A stretch of 15,284 nt of DNA, taken from a bacterium. GTDB taxonomy: Bacteria > UBA3054. The stretch covers positions 1 through 15,284 of the forward strand of contig JAFYIM010000393.1 of NCBI GenBank assembly GCA_017538635.1, given 5' to 3'. The position numbers and the translations under genes were made by a program. Under the pieces are notes generated by a model that did not search any database, was not told the origin of the DNA, and worked only from the letters and a program-made list of their open reading frames with translations. This document shows, piece after piece, positions 1 to 9,200 of the stretch (position 1 is its first letter; each line of letters opens with the position of its first letter).

Positions 1-3000
1 AAAGTGCCGCTCTCCGGTTTAACGCTGAACTTGTCGGCGCCTTCCGTTATCCTGGCGGTGAAAGTGATGCTTTCCGTGGAGTAGCTGTTGGTCAGCGGCC
101 ATTCCATAAACTCTTCGCCGAGGTTGAAGGAGCGGCTGCAGACGAAAAGCTTCGGAGTCTCGAAAGCTTCCGTTCTCATGTTGATGTTGGCTACGTCGAG
201 CTCGCTTCCGGATTCCGGCAGATAGATGCGCATGTCCTCAATGGCGCCGCCGGAAACGACCTTTTCGCCGTCGATGGCTTTGTCAACCGTATAGACCTTG
301 TCGCCGAAGAAGACGCGCTTCAGGGTCTTCTTGCCGGCATCCGTGTTGATCCTGTAGCCGTAGCGGAAGAATTCGCCCTGCGGCACCGTGTCAGTGATCA
401 GTTCGGGGGTGGAGGCCAGGTCGGTCAGGTAAAGCTTAACATTTCCGCCAACGCAGCGCAGTTCGCTTTGGAACTGTCTGCTCAAGGGATCCTGGCCAAC
501 TATCACTCTGGCGCCGTCGCCGCTCACTCTAAGCGTGGAGTCGAAAATGAAGTCGTGGTCTTCGGCGTGCGTTTCCGGCATGCGGGCCTTGAAATAGACG
601 CCCGCTTCGTCTTCCGTGGAGGTGGCGTCTGGCTCTCCGTAGAGCGTCAGCGTCTGTTCCCTGCTTTCGTTGGAATACCAGCGCTCGATCTTAAGGTCGT
701 CGAAGGCGAAGCCGCCGTTGCCGAACTGGTAGAAGCGCAGGATGGTGAAGTAGTCGTTGTTGCCGGCGCCGCCGGTCGGTCCGTAGCAGTCCTCGACCGT
801 GTCCCCTATCTTTACTCTCCTCAGGGTGTGCTTTGTCATGTCATTGTCGACTTCCACCCAGAGTTCCACGTCCGTCCACTCGTTCTCAACTAACCTAGTC
901 TTCGAGCGGTACTGCGGATGGTTGCCTTCCGTGGAGCCCGAACGAATGACGTATTTGCGGCCGTATTTGGCGAAGAAGAGCTCGCCAACCGTGGGCGTCC
1001 ATAGAGAGAACGATTTGTCCGCCGTGCCCCAGACCTTGGCCTTGAAGCTGAACTTCAGATAGCTGTGGTCGTAGGCTTCGCTCCACTTGGAGGTCAGTCC
1101 GCTGATCTTGTAATGCGGGCAGTAGCTGGAGTTGATGCGGGAGATGTCGAGATATTTGCCGTCCGGCCCGCCGTTTTTAACCATGGTCGTGCCGTTGGTG
1201 GAAAGCCCGGCGGCCAGGGTCCAGCCGTTCTGTCCGATCACGGAAACGTCCGTCTCATAGCCTTCGAAATCTTCCTCAAAGACCGTGTCGATGTAGATGG
1301 GATCCATGAAGGTTATGCTTTCGCCCGTTCCGCCCTGTTCAGTCACAGCCACGTCAGTTTCGGCAACTGAGCCGGCGTCGCTTCCCTCGAAGCGTGAAGT
1401 GAAGAGCGTATAGCCGTCTTCGCCGCCGACCGGTACGCCGATCGTTCTTGTGACCGCGCCGCCCTGGCCGCCGTTGATCATGAATTCGCAGACCGGATAC
1501 GCGCTGGTGGCTTTCGTAAGATCGGCGTTCAAAATTATGGTCATAGACTTCTCAAAGCTGCCGGAAGTCTTGGAGAAGGAGAAAACTTTTTCATAGTTCT
1601 TGTTGAAGGAGGCTGTGAATTCCAGCGTGCAGTTCTCCTCCAGATTGGTAAGAACGATCTCGCAGCTGGCGGAGCCCATTTCAAACTGCGGTTCATTTGC
1701 CAGCGCGAGCTTGGGATTGCGCTGACTTGTACCGTAGGTGAAGGCGACGCTGCCGACCTGGGGTCCGTTCATGATAGTGGCGGCCTTGACGATCACTTTG
1801 TAGGTGCCTGCTTCGCTGTTGCCAAGATGCAGAATTTCGGTGGTGTCAAGGTGATTGCCGCGATTGTAAACGGTGCCGTTGGGTGAAATAACGTAAAGGT
1901 CGAGGTCGTTGACGATCGCTTTCTCGGCGCCGGAAGTGCCGGGATAATCGCTCCAGGCCAGGGAGACCGTCAGGTCGCAATTTGCGGGTTTCTCAAACGT
2001 GTTGGTAGCCGCGGCGCCGGTCCTGCTTAACTGGCATTCGAAGAAGTCCATCTTTCCGTTGGCCGGCGTTAAGCTTTCCCTCAGATTGACGTGGCCGTGG
2101 CCTTCCATGTAGTTGGGTCTGAAATCAGCCACTTCGTCGAAATCGGGATACTGTCCGGGGTAGAGCGTGCGGCAGCCGGCGATCATGATCGCTTTGGTAA
2201 GCGAACCGCGGGGATTCTCCACTCCCCTAACTTTCTCGAGATATTCCCTGATGACGGCGCAGCAGCCGGCCGCCAACGGCGAAGACATAGAGGTGCCGCC
2301 GGCAGAATAATAATATTTGTCCCTGTCTCTGGTCTGCTGTCCGCCGTAGCCGGCGGCCATGATGCCGGAACCGGGGATGACAACGTCGGGTTTCATGCGG
2401 CCGTCGGCGCAGGGGCCGCGGCTGGAGTAGCCGGCCAGGCCCTGGTGGACGCCGTCGTAATAACCGCTCTTTTCAGAGGCGCCGACCACGATGGTGCTCT
2501 TGGCAGCCGCCTGGTCGTTGAGCTGGGAGGTCGGTTCCTCCGGGCAGTCGTTGTAGTTGCCGGCGGAATGACAGATCAAAAAGTCGCTGTGATCCCACAT
2601 CAATCTGTCGTCGGTGCGCGCGCTGGAATAGTAGCGTCCGCCGCGGCCACTGCCGAAACTGCAGTTCATGATGCGGGCGCCGGCCTGGTACATGATCTCG
2701 TAGTCCTCGTCCGAACCTGACAGGATGCCGCCGCCACTTGAACCTGCGCAGAGCACGTAAAGCGAAGCGTCGGGCGCCATGCCGCGGTAAAGTCCGTCAC
2801 TCATTTCGCCGTTGCCCAAGGCGCAGCCGGTCACATGGCTGCCGTGGCTCCCGGCGTCGCTCCAGTCGTCGTAAGTTCCCCTCTGGTTGGCTACCCAGGT
2901 CGTGCAGCGGCCGATGATCACTCTGTCATGACTGGTGTAGTCAGGGTTCATGTCAGCGATCCTGCCGTTGTCAAGGCCGGTGTCCTGGATGCAGATCATC

Positions 3001-3668
3001 TGTCCTTCGCCGCGGAAGCCTTCCATGTGCAAATAATCGACGTTCGCCATCGCTTCCGACCTGACGTCGTTGCATTCCGCCATAGCGATCTCGTATTCCT
3101 CGATGAAGCGGACTTCCGGAAGATCGGCCAGCTCCGTTGCCTGCCCGGTCGTTACGGAAGCTATGACGCTCGGTTCGAAATTGCCGGGCGTCAGTTCGTA
3201 TTCGCTGATCCCCATCGCTTCCAGTTTCTCAGTGATGACTTTCCTGTACTCGGCTTTTACGGCGCCGATCAGGACCTGGAAAGGCTTCTCTTCTCCTTCC
3301 GCCGCCACAGAATCAGGGAAGGTCATCTTGTATTCCGGCAGATACGGTCCGAGGTAAGAGAATTCAAAGCGCGCCTTGAGGTCACTTAGCCTCGCCTTCT
3401 CGACTTCAATGATGTAGGCGTTGGGGAAGACAAAACCGTCCACACGCACTCCAAGACTCGGCAGTTCCGCAAGCTCTTCCGGAGTGAAGTTCGTCATCGG
3501 CGCGGCCAGGTAGAGCGCCGTGCCGTCTATAGTCGCGGGAACGTTCTCGCAGGCGGCGGAAACGGTAGGCTGCGATGGGTCGATGGTCGCCTTAAGAAGA
3601 TGAATGGGACCGGGGTCGGCGCTGACAATGCCAGCGGAAACAATAATGAGCAAGAGGAGCTTTTTCAT
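1..3668 (-). CDS. Secreted KP-43-like subtilisin-family serine protease, 3' end cut by the window edge
   Basis: An open frame runs from ATG at 3668 to base 1 without a stop (1222 complete codons), so the C-terminus is missing. A signal peptide (MKKLLLLIIVSAG..., likely cut after VSA before DPG) is followed by a pro-region to about residue 205. The S8 catalytic domain carries Asp229 (in CIQDTGLDNG), His275 (HGSHV, where HGTHV is usual), oxyanion Asn371 (SAGNYN) and Ser460 (GGTSMSSP). A beta-sandwich with a VNDLDLYVISPNG motif follows, as in KP-43-type proteases. Beyond about residue 650 come a BACON/Ig-like segment ending GYTLFTSRF, lectin-like beta-rich segments with an RQFQS box, and the start of a second Ig-like copy ending at SVKPESGT. 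The layout matches the 1523-residue paralogue at 6284-10855, so roughly 280 residues are likely missing. The start overlaps the transporter stop by ATGA and has no clear Shine-Dalgarno, suggesting translational coupling. It probably degrades proteins outside the cell or at its surface; the substrate is unknown. Confidence 0.93.
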   Translation of the reverse strand, partial: MKKLLLLIIVSAGIVSADPGPIHLLKATIDPSQPTVSAACENVPATIDGTALYLAAPMTNFTPEELAELPSLGVRVDGFVFPNAYIIEVEKARLSDLKARFEFSYLGPYLPEYKMTFPDSVAAEGEEKPFQVLIGAVKAEYRKVITEKLEAMGISEYELTPGNFEPSVIASVTTGQATELADLPEVRFIEEYEIAMAECNDVRSEAMANVDYLHMEGFRGEGQMICIQDTGLDNGRIADMNPDYTSHDRVIIGRCTTWVANQRGTYDDWSDAGSHGSHVTGCALGNGEMSDGLYRGMAPDASLYVLCAGSSGGGILSGSDEDYEIMYQAGARIMNCSFGSGRGGRYYSSARTDDRLMWDHSDFLICHSAGNYNDCPEEPTSQLNDQAAAKSTIVVGASEKSGYYDGVHQGLAGYSSRGPCADGRMKPDVVIPGSGIMAAGYGGQQTRDRDKYYYSAGGTSMSSPLAAGCCAVIREYLEKVRGVENPRGSLTKAIMIAGCRTLYPGQYPDFDEVADFRPNYMEGHGHVNLRESLTPANGKMDFFECQLSRTGAAATNTFEKPANCDLTVSLAWSDYPGTSGAEKAIVNDLDLYVISPNGTVYNRGNHLDTTEILHLGNSEAGTYKVIVKAATIMNGPQVGSVAFTYGTSQRNPKLALANEPQFEMGSASCEIVLTNLEENCTLEFTASFNKNYEKVFSFSKTSGSFEKSMTIILNADLTKATSAYPVCEFMINGGQGGAVTRTIGVPVGGEDGYTLFTSRFEGSDAGSVAETDVAVTEQGGTGESITFMDPIYIDTVFEEDFEGYETDVSVIGQNGWTLAAGLSTNGTTMVKNGGPDGKYLDISRINSSYCPHYKISGLTSKWSEAYDHSYLKFSFKAKVWGTADKSFSLWTPTVGELFFAKYGRKYVIRSGSTEGNHPQYRSKTRLVENEWTDVELWVEVDNDMTKHTLRRVKIGDTVEDCYGPTGGAGNNDYFTILRFYQFGNGGFAFDDLKIERWYSNESREQTLTLYGEPDATSTEDEAGVYFKARMPETHAEDHDFIFDSTLRVSGDGARVIVGQDPLSRQFQSELRCVGGNVKLYLTDLASTPELITDTVPQGEFFRYGYRINTDAGKKTLKRVFFGDKVYTVDKAIDGEKVVSGGAIEDMRIYLPESGSELDVANINMRTEAFETPKLFVCSRSFNLGEEFMEWPLTNSYSTESITFTARITEGADKFSVKPESGT

Positions 3669-4693
3669 TGATTTAAGAAAGTGGAGTTGTTTAAAAAATA
3701 GTAGGCTGCGTAGAGCCAAATTATCAAGAACGGGAGGGCGATGAGATAATTCCAGAACAGAAGCGACGTCATGAAAGGAAGGTGCTTTTTGGTGTTCTGG
3801 CAGATTATGATGAGGTTCAGCCCGGGAGGCATAGCGCCTTCCAAAATTATTATCAGAGCCAAAAGAGGCGTCACATGCAAAAAGCCGGCCCTTACGATAA
3901 GCACAAAAAAGAGCACGGAAACCAAAGGAGCGATGACGTACTTGGCGAAGGAAAAATGCATGAGGAAAATCGGCGAGATCTTCTCGCGATCTTCCGCGCT
4001 GGCAAGATTGGCGCCCAAAAGGAGAAGCGCACAGGGTGCGGTGGCGTCGCCGAACATGCTGGCCGCGGCGAATACAAACTGCAAAGGCGCCTCCGGACTT
4101 ATGAAAAGCTTGTGCAGGGGCGTGAAAGCTAAAATAAGCGTAACAAAGGCCGTGATGAGCGGCGGCGTCAAGCACTTCTTCAGCTGAAGCTCTTTTAGCG
4201 AAGAGAAGGCGATAAGATTGTAGCCGATCAGCCAAAGCAAGGGAGAGAAGACCACTAAGTAAAGCGCGACTATCCCCGTCCCGGACCTGACGTCATCATA
4301 TCCCAGGTTTGAAAAGACGCGGGAAAAAGAGAGAGCCACGATAAGCCCGATCGGCACATATCCGGTGTTGGTGAAAGCCATGGCGGCCATGCTTGGCCTG
4401 ACCAGGTCTTTTCTCTTGGCGGTGCGGGCTATGACACCACCCAAGATCATTCCCAGAGCGAGATTGAAAAAAGCCATAACCGGAACGATCCATAAGTTCT
4501 TCCAATCTGACTGCGAGGCTGCGGGAAGAAGCTGCGCCACGATCAAAGACGGCAGGAAGATCTCAACCAACACCCTGCTCAATTTGTAGCGCGTTCCGGA
4601 ATCAAGGATGTCTCTTTTGGCAAGCCAGTACCCGGCCGCTCCCATGAGGAACAAGACCAGGACTGTTTCAACGCTGTGCCAGAAGATCGACAT
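3665..4693 (-). CDS. AEC-family (auxin efflux carrier type) membrane transporter
   Basis: The 342-residue protein is very hydrophobic, with about ten predicted membrane segments. Approximate positions are residues 7-24, 42-60, 69-90, 102-124, 138-163, 176-195, 208-228, 245-268, 273-296 and 305-332. The N-terminal pattern GAAGYWLAKRDIL...LSRVLVEIFLPSLI is typical of the AEC (PF03547) family, as are the FTNTGYVPIGL segment and the GAMPPGLNLIII segment near the end. Length fits the family (about 300-350). Known bacterial AEC members export or import small organic acids such as malate or malonate, or amino-acid-like anions; the substrate cannot be read here. It is the middle gene of a tightly coupled trio. 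Its ATG overlaps the stop of the LysM lipoprotein (TAATG) and its TGA overlaps the ATG of the subtilase (ATGA). No Shine-Dalgarno is evident, so the start is chosen from this coupling and from the full first membrane segment. Confidence 0.88.
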   Translation of the reverse strand: MSIFWHSVETVLVLFLMGAAGYWLAKRDILDSGTRYKLSRVLVEIFLPSLIVAQLLPAASQSDWKNLWIVPVMAFFNLALGMILGGVIARTAKRKDLVRPSMAAMAFTNTGYVPIGLIVALSFSRVFSNLGYDDVRSGTGIVALYLVVFSPLLWLIGYNLIAFSSLKELQLKKCLTPPLITAFVTLILAFTPLHKLFISPEAPLQFVFAAASMFGDATAPCALLLLGANLASAEDREKISPIFLMHFSFAKYVIAPLVSVLFFVLIVRAGFLHVTPLLALIIILEGAMPPGLNLIIICQNTKKHLPFMTSLLFWNYLIALPFLIIWLYAAYYFLNNSTFLNQ

Positions 4694-5790
4694 TATTCGG
4701 GGATCACCAGTTTCATGCCGATCTTGAGTTTATTGGGATCAGGCAGGATCTCTTTGTTGGCTTCAGCTATGTCTTTCCAGCGGCGGAATTCGCCGTAATA
4801 CTTTCTCGAGATGTTGCCGAGATTGTCGCCCTGGCCGACCACATGGATCCTGGGCTCCTTCTCTTTGGGAGGCTCAATTTCTTCTTTCTTTTCAGGCTGC
4901 GTTTCCGTCTGAGCAACAAGATTGGTGACGGGCGGTTCCGTTGTTTCCTCTTCCGTCAGCTCGAGATCGATCTTAGCCTGTCTTTCCGGAACCTTCGGCA
5001 GTTCGGAAGCAGTAATAACAGTTGTGCCGTTGACGTCGGAACCGGCCTTGACAATGTTCTTTACGAAAGCGTCGATCTTCTCTTCCCTTTCCTTCTTCTC
5101 CCTGGCCAGGCGCTCGGCTTCTTTCTTCCTCTCTTCTTCCTGTTTCTTCAATTCCTCTTTGGAGGGTTTCGGCTCCTCGACTTTGACTTCGGCGGCCGCA
5201 ACGGTAGTCTCAGGCTTGGTCTCGGGCTTAGTTTCGGGCTTGGTCTCTTGTTTTGTTTCTGCCGGAGCGGCAGGCGGTTCCTTTGCTTCCGCAACTGTCA
5301 CGACAACTGTCGAAACGCCTTCCCTCAATTTGGCGATCTCGCTTTCATAGCGGTCGATCAACTGTCGGCGCAGAGTCTCGAACTGTTCGGTCCGTTTGTC
5401 AAGCAGCTCCTTGGCCTCGGGGCTCAGTTCGTTCACAGCCTCGAAAGGCAGCGCCATCCCATTTTTCGCGTCCTCAAGCCAGGCCGTCACTTTCTCCCTC
5501 ATCTCCTTGTTGTCGGAGAGCGTAAGGAATTTCTCATAATACGGTATGGCTTCCTTGGTGTCGTGATAATACTCGTCCATGAGGATGCCGAGCTCAAGGT
5601 AAACTTCCGGGTAATTTGGGGCAAGATAAGTGGCCTGGAGCAGTTTCTCCTTGGCCTGGTCTTTGTCGCCCTCGTCCCTCAAGGTTTGGGACTCTTCAAT
5701 TAGGCGGGACGCCTCAAGTTTGCCCTTGTCGCAGGAACAGAGAGCAAACGCCAAAAAAAGCAGAAGGAAGATTTTCAGAAGTTTCGCCAT
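4693..5790 (-). CDS. Lipoprotein with TPR-like N-terminal region and C-terminal LysM domain
   Basis: The 365-residue protein starts with a lipoprotein signal (MAKLLKIFLLLFLAFALCSC), with Cys20 as the likely lipidated residue (L-C-S-C). Residues 26-110 look like one to three TPR-type helical repeats (ATYLAPNYPEVYLELGILM is characteristic), followed by more helix to about 155. A low-complexity linker contains KPET repeats (about residues 181-194) and a charged probable coiled coil (211-245). Residues 314-364 form a LysM domain, recognisable from IHVVGQGDNLGNISRKYYG, WKDIAEAN and a final LKIGMKLVIPE. LysM domains bind N-acetylglucosamine chains, so the protein probably sits in an outer or inner membrane leaflet and reaches into the peptidoglycan; this is inferred. 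It heads the coupled trio with the AEC transporter and partial subtilase. No Shine-Dalgarno is visible: the bases upstream of the ATG belong to an AT-rich inverted repeat. Confidence 0.87.
   Translation of the reverse strand: MAKLLKIFLLLFLAFALCSCDKGKLEASRLIEESQTLRDEGDKDQAKEKLLQATYLAPNYPEVYLELGILMDEYYHDTKEAIPYYEKFLTLSDNKEMREKVTAWLEDAKNGMALPFEAVNELSPEAKELLDKRTEQFETLRRQLIDRYESEIAKLREGVSTVVVTVAEAKEPPAAPAETKQETKPETKPETKPETTVAAAEVKVEEPKPSKEELKKQEEERKKEAERLAREKKEREEKIDAFVKNIVKAGSDVNGTTVITASELPKVPERQAKIDLELTEEETTEPPVTNLVAQTETQPEKKEEIEPPKEKEPRIHVVGQGDNLGNISRKYYGEFRRWKDIAEANKEILPDPNKLKIGMKLVIPE
5212..5259 (-). repeat. Four-copy 12-base in-frame tandem repeat (KPET codons)
   Basis: Four consecutive 12-base units lie inside the LysM lipoprotein gene. 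Those at 5212-5223, 5224-5235 and 5236-5247 are near-identical (pattern ggcttggtctc on the plus strand) and encode KPET. The fourth, at 5248-5259, is diverged and encodes KQET. The array forms part of a Pro/Lys/Glu/Thr-rich linker between the TPR-like region and the LysM domain. Unit length is a multiple of three, so gain or loss of a unit would keep the frame and only change linker length. Confidence 0.8.
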
Positions 5791-5792
5791 AA

Positions 5793-5829
5793 TTGCTATA
5801 AACTTAAGTTTATTAAGTTATTATAGCAA
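5793..5829. promoter_or_regulatory. AT-rich 37-base inverted repeat in the sixA-lipoprotein gap, possible operator or leader hairpin
   Basis: The outer arms ttgctataa (5793-5801) and ttatagcaa (5821-5829) are perfect 9-base complements. Inside them aactta (5801-5806) pairs with taagtt (5814-5819), so a long imperfect stem with a short loop is possible. On the minus strand the element ends two bases before the lipoprotein ATG at 5790 and begins about 11 bases after the phosphatase stop. A TATAAT hexamer on the minus strand (5820-5825) overlaps one arm and would suit a -10 box with a leader of about 20 bases, but no convincing -35 is seen. No T-tract follows, so a Rho-independent terminator is unlikely. 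A repressor site or translation-controlling hairpin is inference. Confidence 0.5.
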
Positions 5830-5840
5830 AAACAGGCCTT

Positions 5841-6284
5841 TTAGGATTCTTCCAATATCAGGGTGCGGGACTGGGCTGGCGCAAGGGCCGTATATTCTCC
5901 GGAAAGCATGGAATAAAGTTGGGAAACGGCTGGATTGTGTCCCACTATAAGCATGTGGGAAAAACCTTCCTGGTTGTCCAGGATAATATTGTAGAGCTGG
6001 CCGGCGGAGCAGTCGTAGAGTTCTTTGATCTCCCTGACCTCGGCCCCCTCTTTAAAAAGGCCTTTCAAATGTTTCAACGTTTCCTGAGCTCTCAAGGCGG
6101 CGCTGACCAAGACTATGTCGGGCGCAGGCACGGAATTTGAAAGCTCCTTGGAGAGGAGCTTCGCCGCCTCGACGCCCTTTTCGCTCAAAGGCCGGTCGTG
6201 GTCGCTTCCGCAGAAATCGGAAGCGGCCACGGCGTAGGCATGCCTCACGAAAGTGAGGCTTTTCAGCTCCAGGACTTTTGCCAT
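5841..6284 (-). CDS. sixA: SixA-type phosphohistidine phosphatase (histidine phosphatase superfamily)
   Basis: The 147-residue protein has the short SixA-like length and the family motifs in order. These are FVRHA with Arg14 and the phospho-accepting His15 (RHA in place of the commoner RHG), DHDRPLSEKG at 28-37, SAALRAQET at 61-69 with Arg65, Glu88, and IVGHNPAV with His116. SixA proteins remove phosphate from phosphohistidine on histidine-containing phosphotransfer domains or PTS proteins in the cytoplasm; the substrate here is not visible. No signal peptide is present. The ATG overlaps the stop of the giant subtilase gene (TGATG). The purine-rich GAGGAG (6288-6293) just upstream, inside the protease tail codons, can serve as ribosome binding site although spacing is short. 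A cytoplasmic phosphatase in a run of exported proteases is unexpected. Confidence 0.86.
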   Translation of the reverse strand: MAKVLELKSLTFVRHAYAVAASDFCGSDHDRPLSEKGVEAAKLLSKELSNSVPAPDIVLVSAALRAQETLKHLKGLFKEGAEVREIKELYDCSAGQLYNIILDNQEGFSHMLIVGHNPAVSQLYSMLSGEYTALAPAQSRTLILEES

Positions 6285-9200
6285 CAGCTCCTCTTTCTCA
6301 TTAAGAGCAGCGCAAAGGCTGATATGATCGCAATAAGAGACGGTTCGGGCACAGGCGATTCGAGCGTCACCCTGAGGTCTTTGACGTCAACATACGCGCC
6401 GCTGCCGGTCAGATTGAGGCGTAAGTAATCCACCTGGTCGGATTCGGCGACTTTCGTTCCTGTGATCTTGTACCCTTCCACTTTGGTCGTGTTGTAGAAG
6501 GTGATCTCCTCAAGCTTCTTGTAGGAGGGCAGGGCGTTCAGTTCGAAATCATAGGCGATCCATTCGCCCCTGGGAGCGTTCTTGGTGAAGAGGCCCGTGT
6601 TCCTCGTGTAGTCGGTCAAAGAGAGCTTGATCATCTTCTGCCCGCCCGTATTGATGGCGGAGAAAGCGCTCTGGAACTGGCGCTGATCCTCGTTCTGCGT
6701 CAGGTAGAAATAGCCGGCGTAATCTTCCGGGAATCTAAGCTTGCACGAGACATGGAAGTTCAGATTGGTGCTGTGTCCCTCCGGAGCGCCGATGAAGATG
6801 AAGACGCCCTGGTCGGCGTTGGGCAGAGTGGAGGTCTTGCTCCTGCCGAAACGGAGGAAGGAGCTGCTTCCGTCGTCCTCGACAGTAACGGAGAGTTTTT
6901 CGTTCTGGCTCCAGCTGCTGTCGGTTACGTCTAGCTCCTCGCCGACACTATTTTTGAAATCGTCGGAATACAGCAGGTACCCTCTCCCGTCGTTGCCGCG
7001 CGGACGGATGAATTTCTTCGTAATCGTTCCGGCGTCGCCGGCTTCGATCTTAAGTACGCCCAGATCTTTTCCGAAGGCCGTGGATTCGTTCTTGCAACGG
7101 ATCGTCAGAGCCGTCCTGTCGGTGAAGGTGCCGGATTCAGGCGAGACTTCGAAGAGGTCGGAGCCGGAAACTATGCTGGCGGTGAAGTTGATCGCCTCGG
7201 AGGGCGCCGCGTTCGTAAGGGTCCACTCCGTTTCCGTCTCCCCTATCCTGAAGGGCCTGGGAACGACGCCGAGGCTTGCTTTCTCAAGTGGCATGAGCTT
7301 GACTTCCAAGCTCTTCACCATCGCTTCGCCCGTGCATTTGGGAAGGTACATCCTGACGGAATCCACGGAGGCCATAGGCTTGACGGCGGAACCGGTCAGC
7401 TGTTTTTCCACGGAAATATTGTCGCCATTGATGAAGAGCCTGTGAAGGATTTTCTTTCCGGAGGCGGTGTTGATCTTGTAACCGTAGCTTATGAAATCGT
7501 TAGTGGGGAATTCGGTCTTGATGAGTCCGGGATCATCGGCAAGATCCGTCAATTCCAGCTTGAAATCGCCGCCCTCGTTCACGAATTGGCTCTGGAACTG
7601 GCGGTTGGAGCTGTTCTGGCCCAGAACGAATTTCGAGACCTTGTCGTTCAAGGACATCTCGACATTGAACTGCAGGTCGAATTTCGTCTGCAATCCAGCC
7701 GGCAGACCGATCTTGGCCAAGAGGCCGTCGGAATCGGGATTGGAGGAATTCGTTCTCTCGATGTTCTTCATGATCGCTATCTTCTCATATGGAACGTCGG
7801 AAACATAGCGTTCGATCTTTATGTCGTCGATGCAGAATTCGCCTTCGCCCCACTGGAAGAAGCGCAGAACGGAGAAATAGTCGTCGTTGCTGGCTTTAGA
7901 GAAAACGCCGTAGCAGTCTTCCTCGACGCCGGCGAATTTCAGCCTTCTAAGTATGTGGCGGTTCGCGCCGGCAACTTTCGTGGAGTCGGCTTCTATGAGC
8001 ATTTCCAGATCAGTCCATTCGTCGTCCCTGAGGTAACCCATGGACCTGAACCTGTTGCCTTCCTCGTCCTTGCCGTCGGAATCGACGATGAAGCCGCTGG
8101 CATGGCGCTTGAAGACAGGTTCGGCAATGTCCGGGGTGAAGAAGGAGAAGGTCTTGTCTCCCCTGCCGGACATCTTCACCTTCGCCGAGATCAAAAAGTA
8201 GCCGTGAGCGAAGGGTTCCGTCCATTTGGTCTTGATGCCCTGGACCTTCAGGTGAGGAGCGTAAAGGCCGGTGAGATACTTAACCTGAAGATACTTGTTG
8301 GTGACGCCGCCTTTGAGCTCGGTTCTCACGATGGAGCTGCCGTTGGTGGCTGGTCCATAGCCCACCGTCCAGCCGCCTTTGCCGATAATGCTCTCGTCCG
8401 CCGCATAGTCTTCGAAATCCTCGCTCTTGACAAGGTCGTAGTAATTCGGCGATACGCTCTTCATTTGGAAATCGACTTCTTTGGTGGCGGAAAGCGCGGC
8501 GTCCTCCTCCACGAGATCAGTGAAAAGATCCTGCGTGAAGTCTTCCTTGTAAAGCGTGTAGCCTTCCTCGTCGGAACCGTTGGGCAGAGAGATCTTCCTT
8601 ATAAGGCAGCCGGCGGATTGCGCGTTGATCTTCACTTTGCAGTAAGGACGCGCGGAGTTGGATCTGGTAAGGTCAGCCGTCAAAATTATGGTCTCGGAGG
8701 AAGAGAATCTCCCTTCTTCTTTGGAAATGGTGAAGAGGCCTTCGGGGTCGTCGATTATTTCGGCGCGATAGCCGATGTAACTGTTGGGAACGGTGTTAGT
8801 AAGGCTAAGTTTGCAAGTCGTCTCTTTCCAGGGGAAGGAAGGCTCCTCCGTGAAGGCGAGATTACCGACTTTCCAGCCTTTGCCGTAGCTGAAGACCACG
8901 GCGCAGGGCTGGACGCCCTCCATAATGTTATACGCTTTCACTATGACGGCGTAGCGGCCGGCAGGCGTGTCGCCGAGCCTCATAGTTTCGATGTTGTTGA
9001 GGTGGTCGTTCAAAGTATGGACCGTGCCTCCGGGTTCGACGACGTAAAGGTCGAGATCGTTGATCAGGGCTTTTTCCGAGCCCCAGTTTCCGGGATAGTC
9101 CGTCCAGCAGAGGCCGACGTTGAGGTCGCAGCCCGCCGGTTTCTCAAAATAGTTCGTTACGGCTTTCCCCGTAGAGGCGAAACTCATTTCGGCAAAAGAC

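Noticed and set aside
5212..5259. CRISPR-like or mobile short repeat
   Set aside because: The units are 12 bases, directly adjacent without spacers, in frame, and encode KPET in a protein linker.
4843..5703. Plus-strand open frame of 286 codons opposite the LysM lipoprotein gene
   Set aside because: Its Leu/Phe/Arg-rich translation is the complement of Glu/Lys-rich codons. The minus-strand frame has a lipoprotein signal and a LysM domain.
5793..5829. Rho-independent terminator after the phosphatase gene
   Set aside because: The inverted repeat is AT-rich and no T-run follows it on either strand, so it was listed as a possible operator or leader structure instead.
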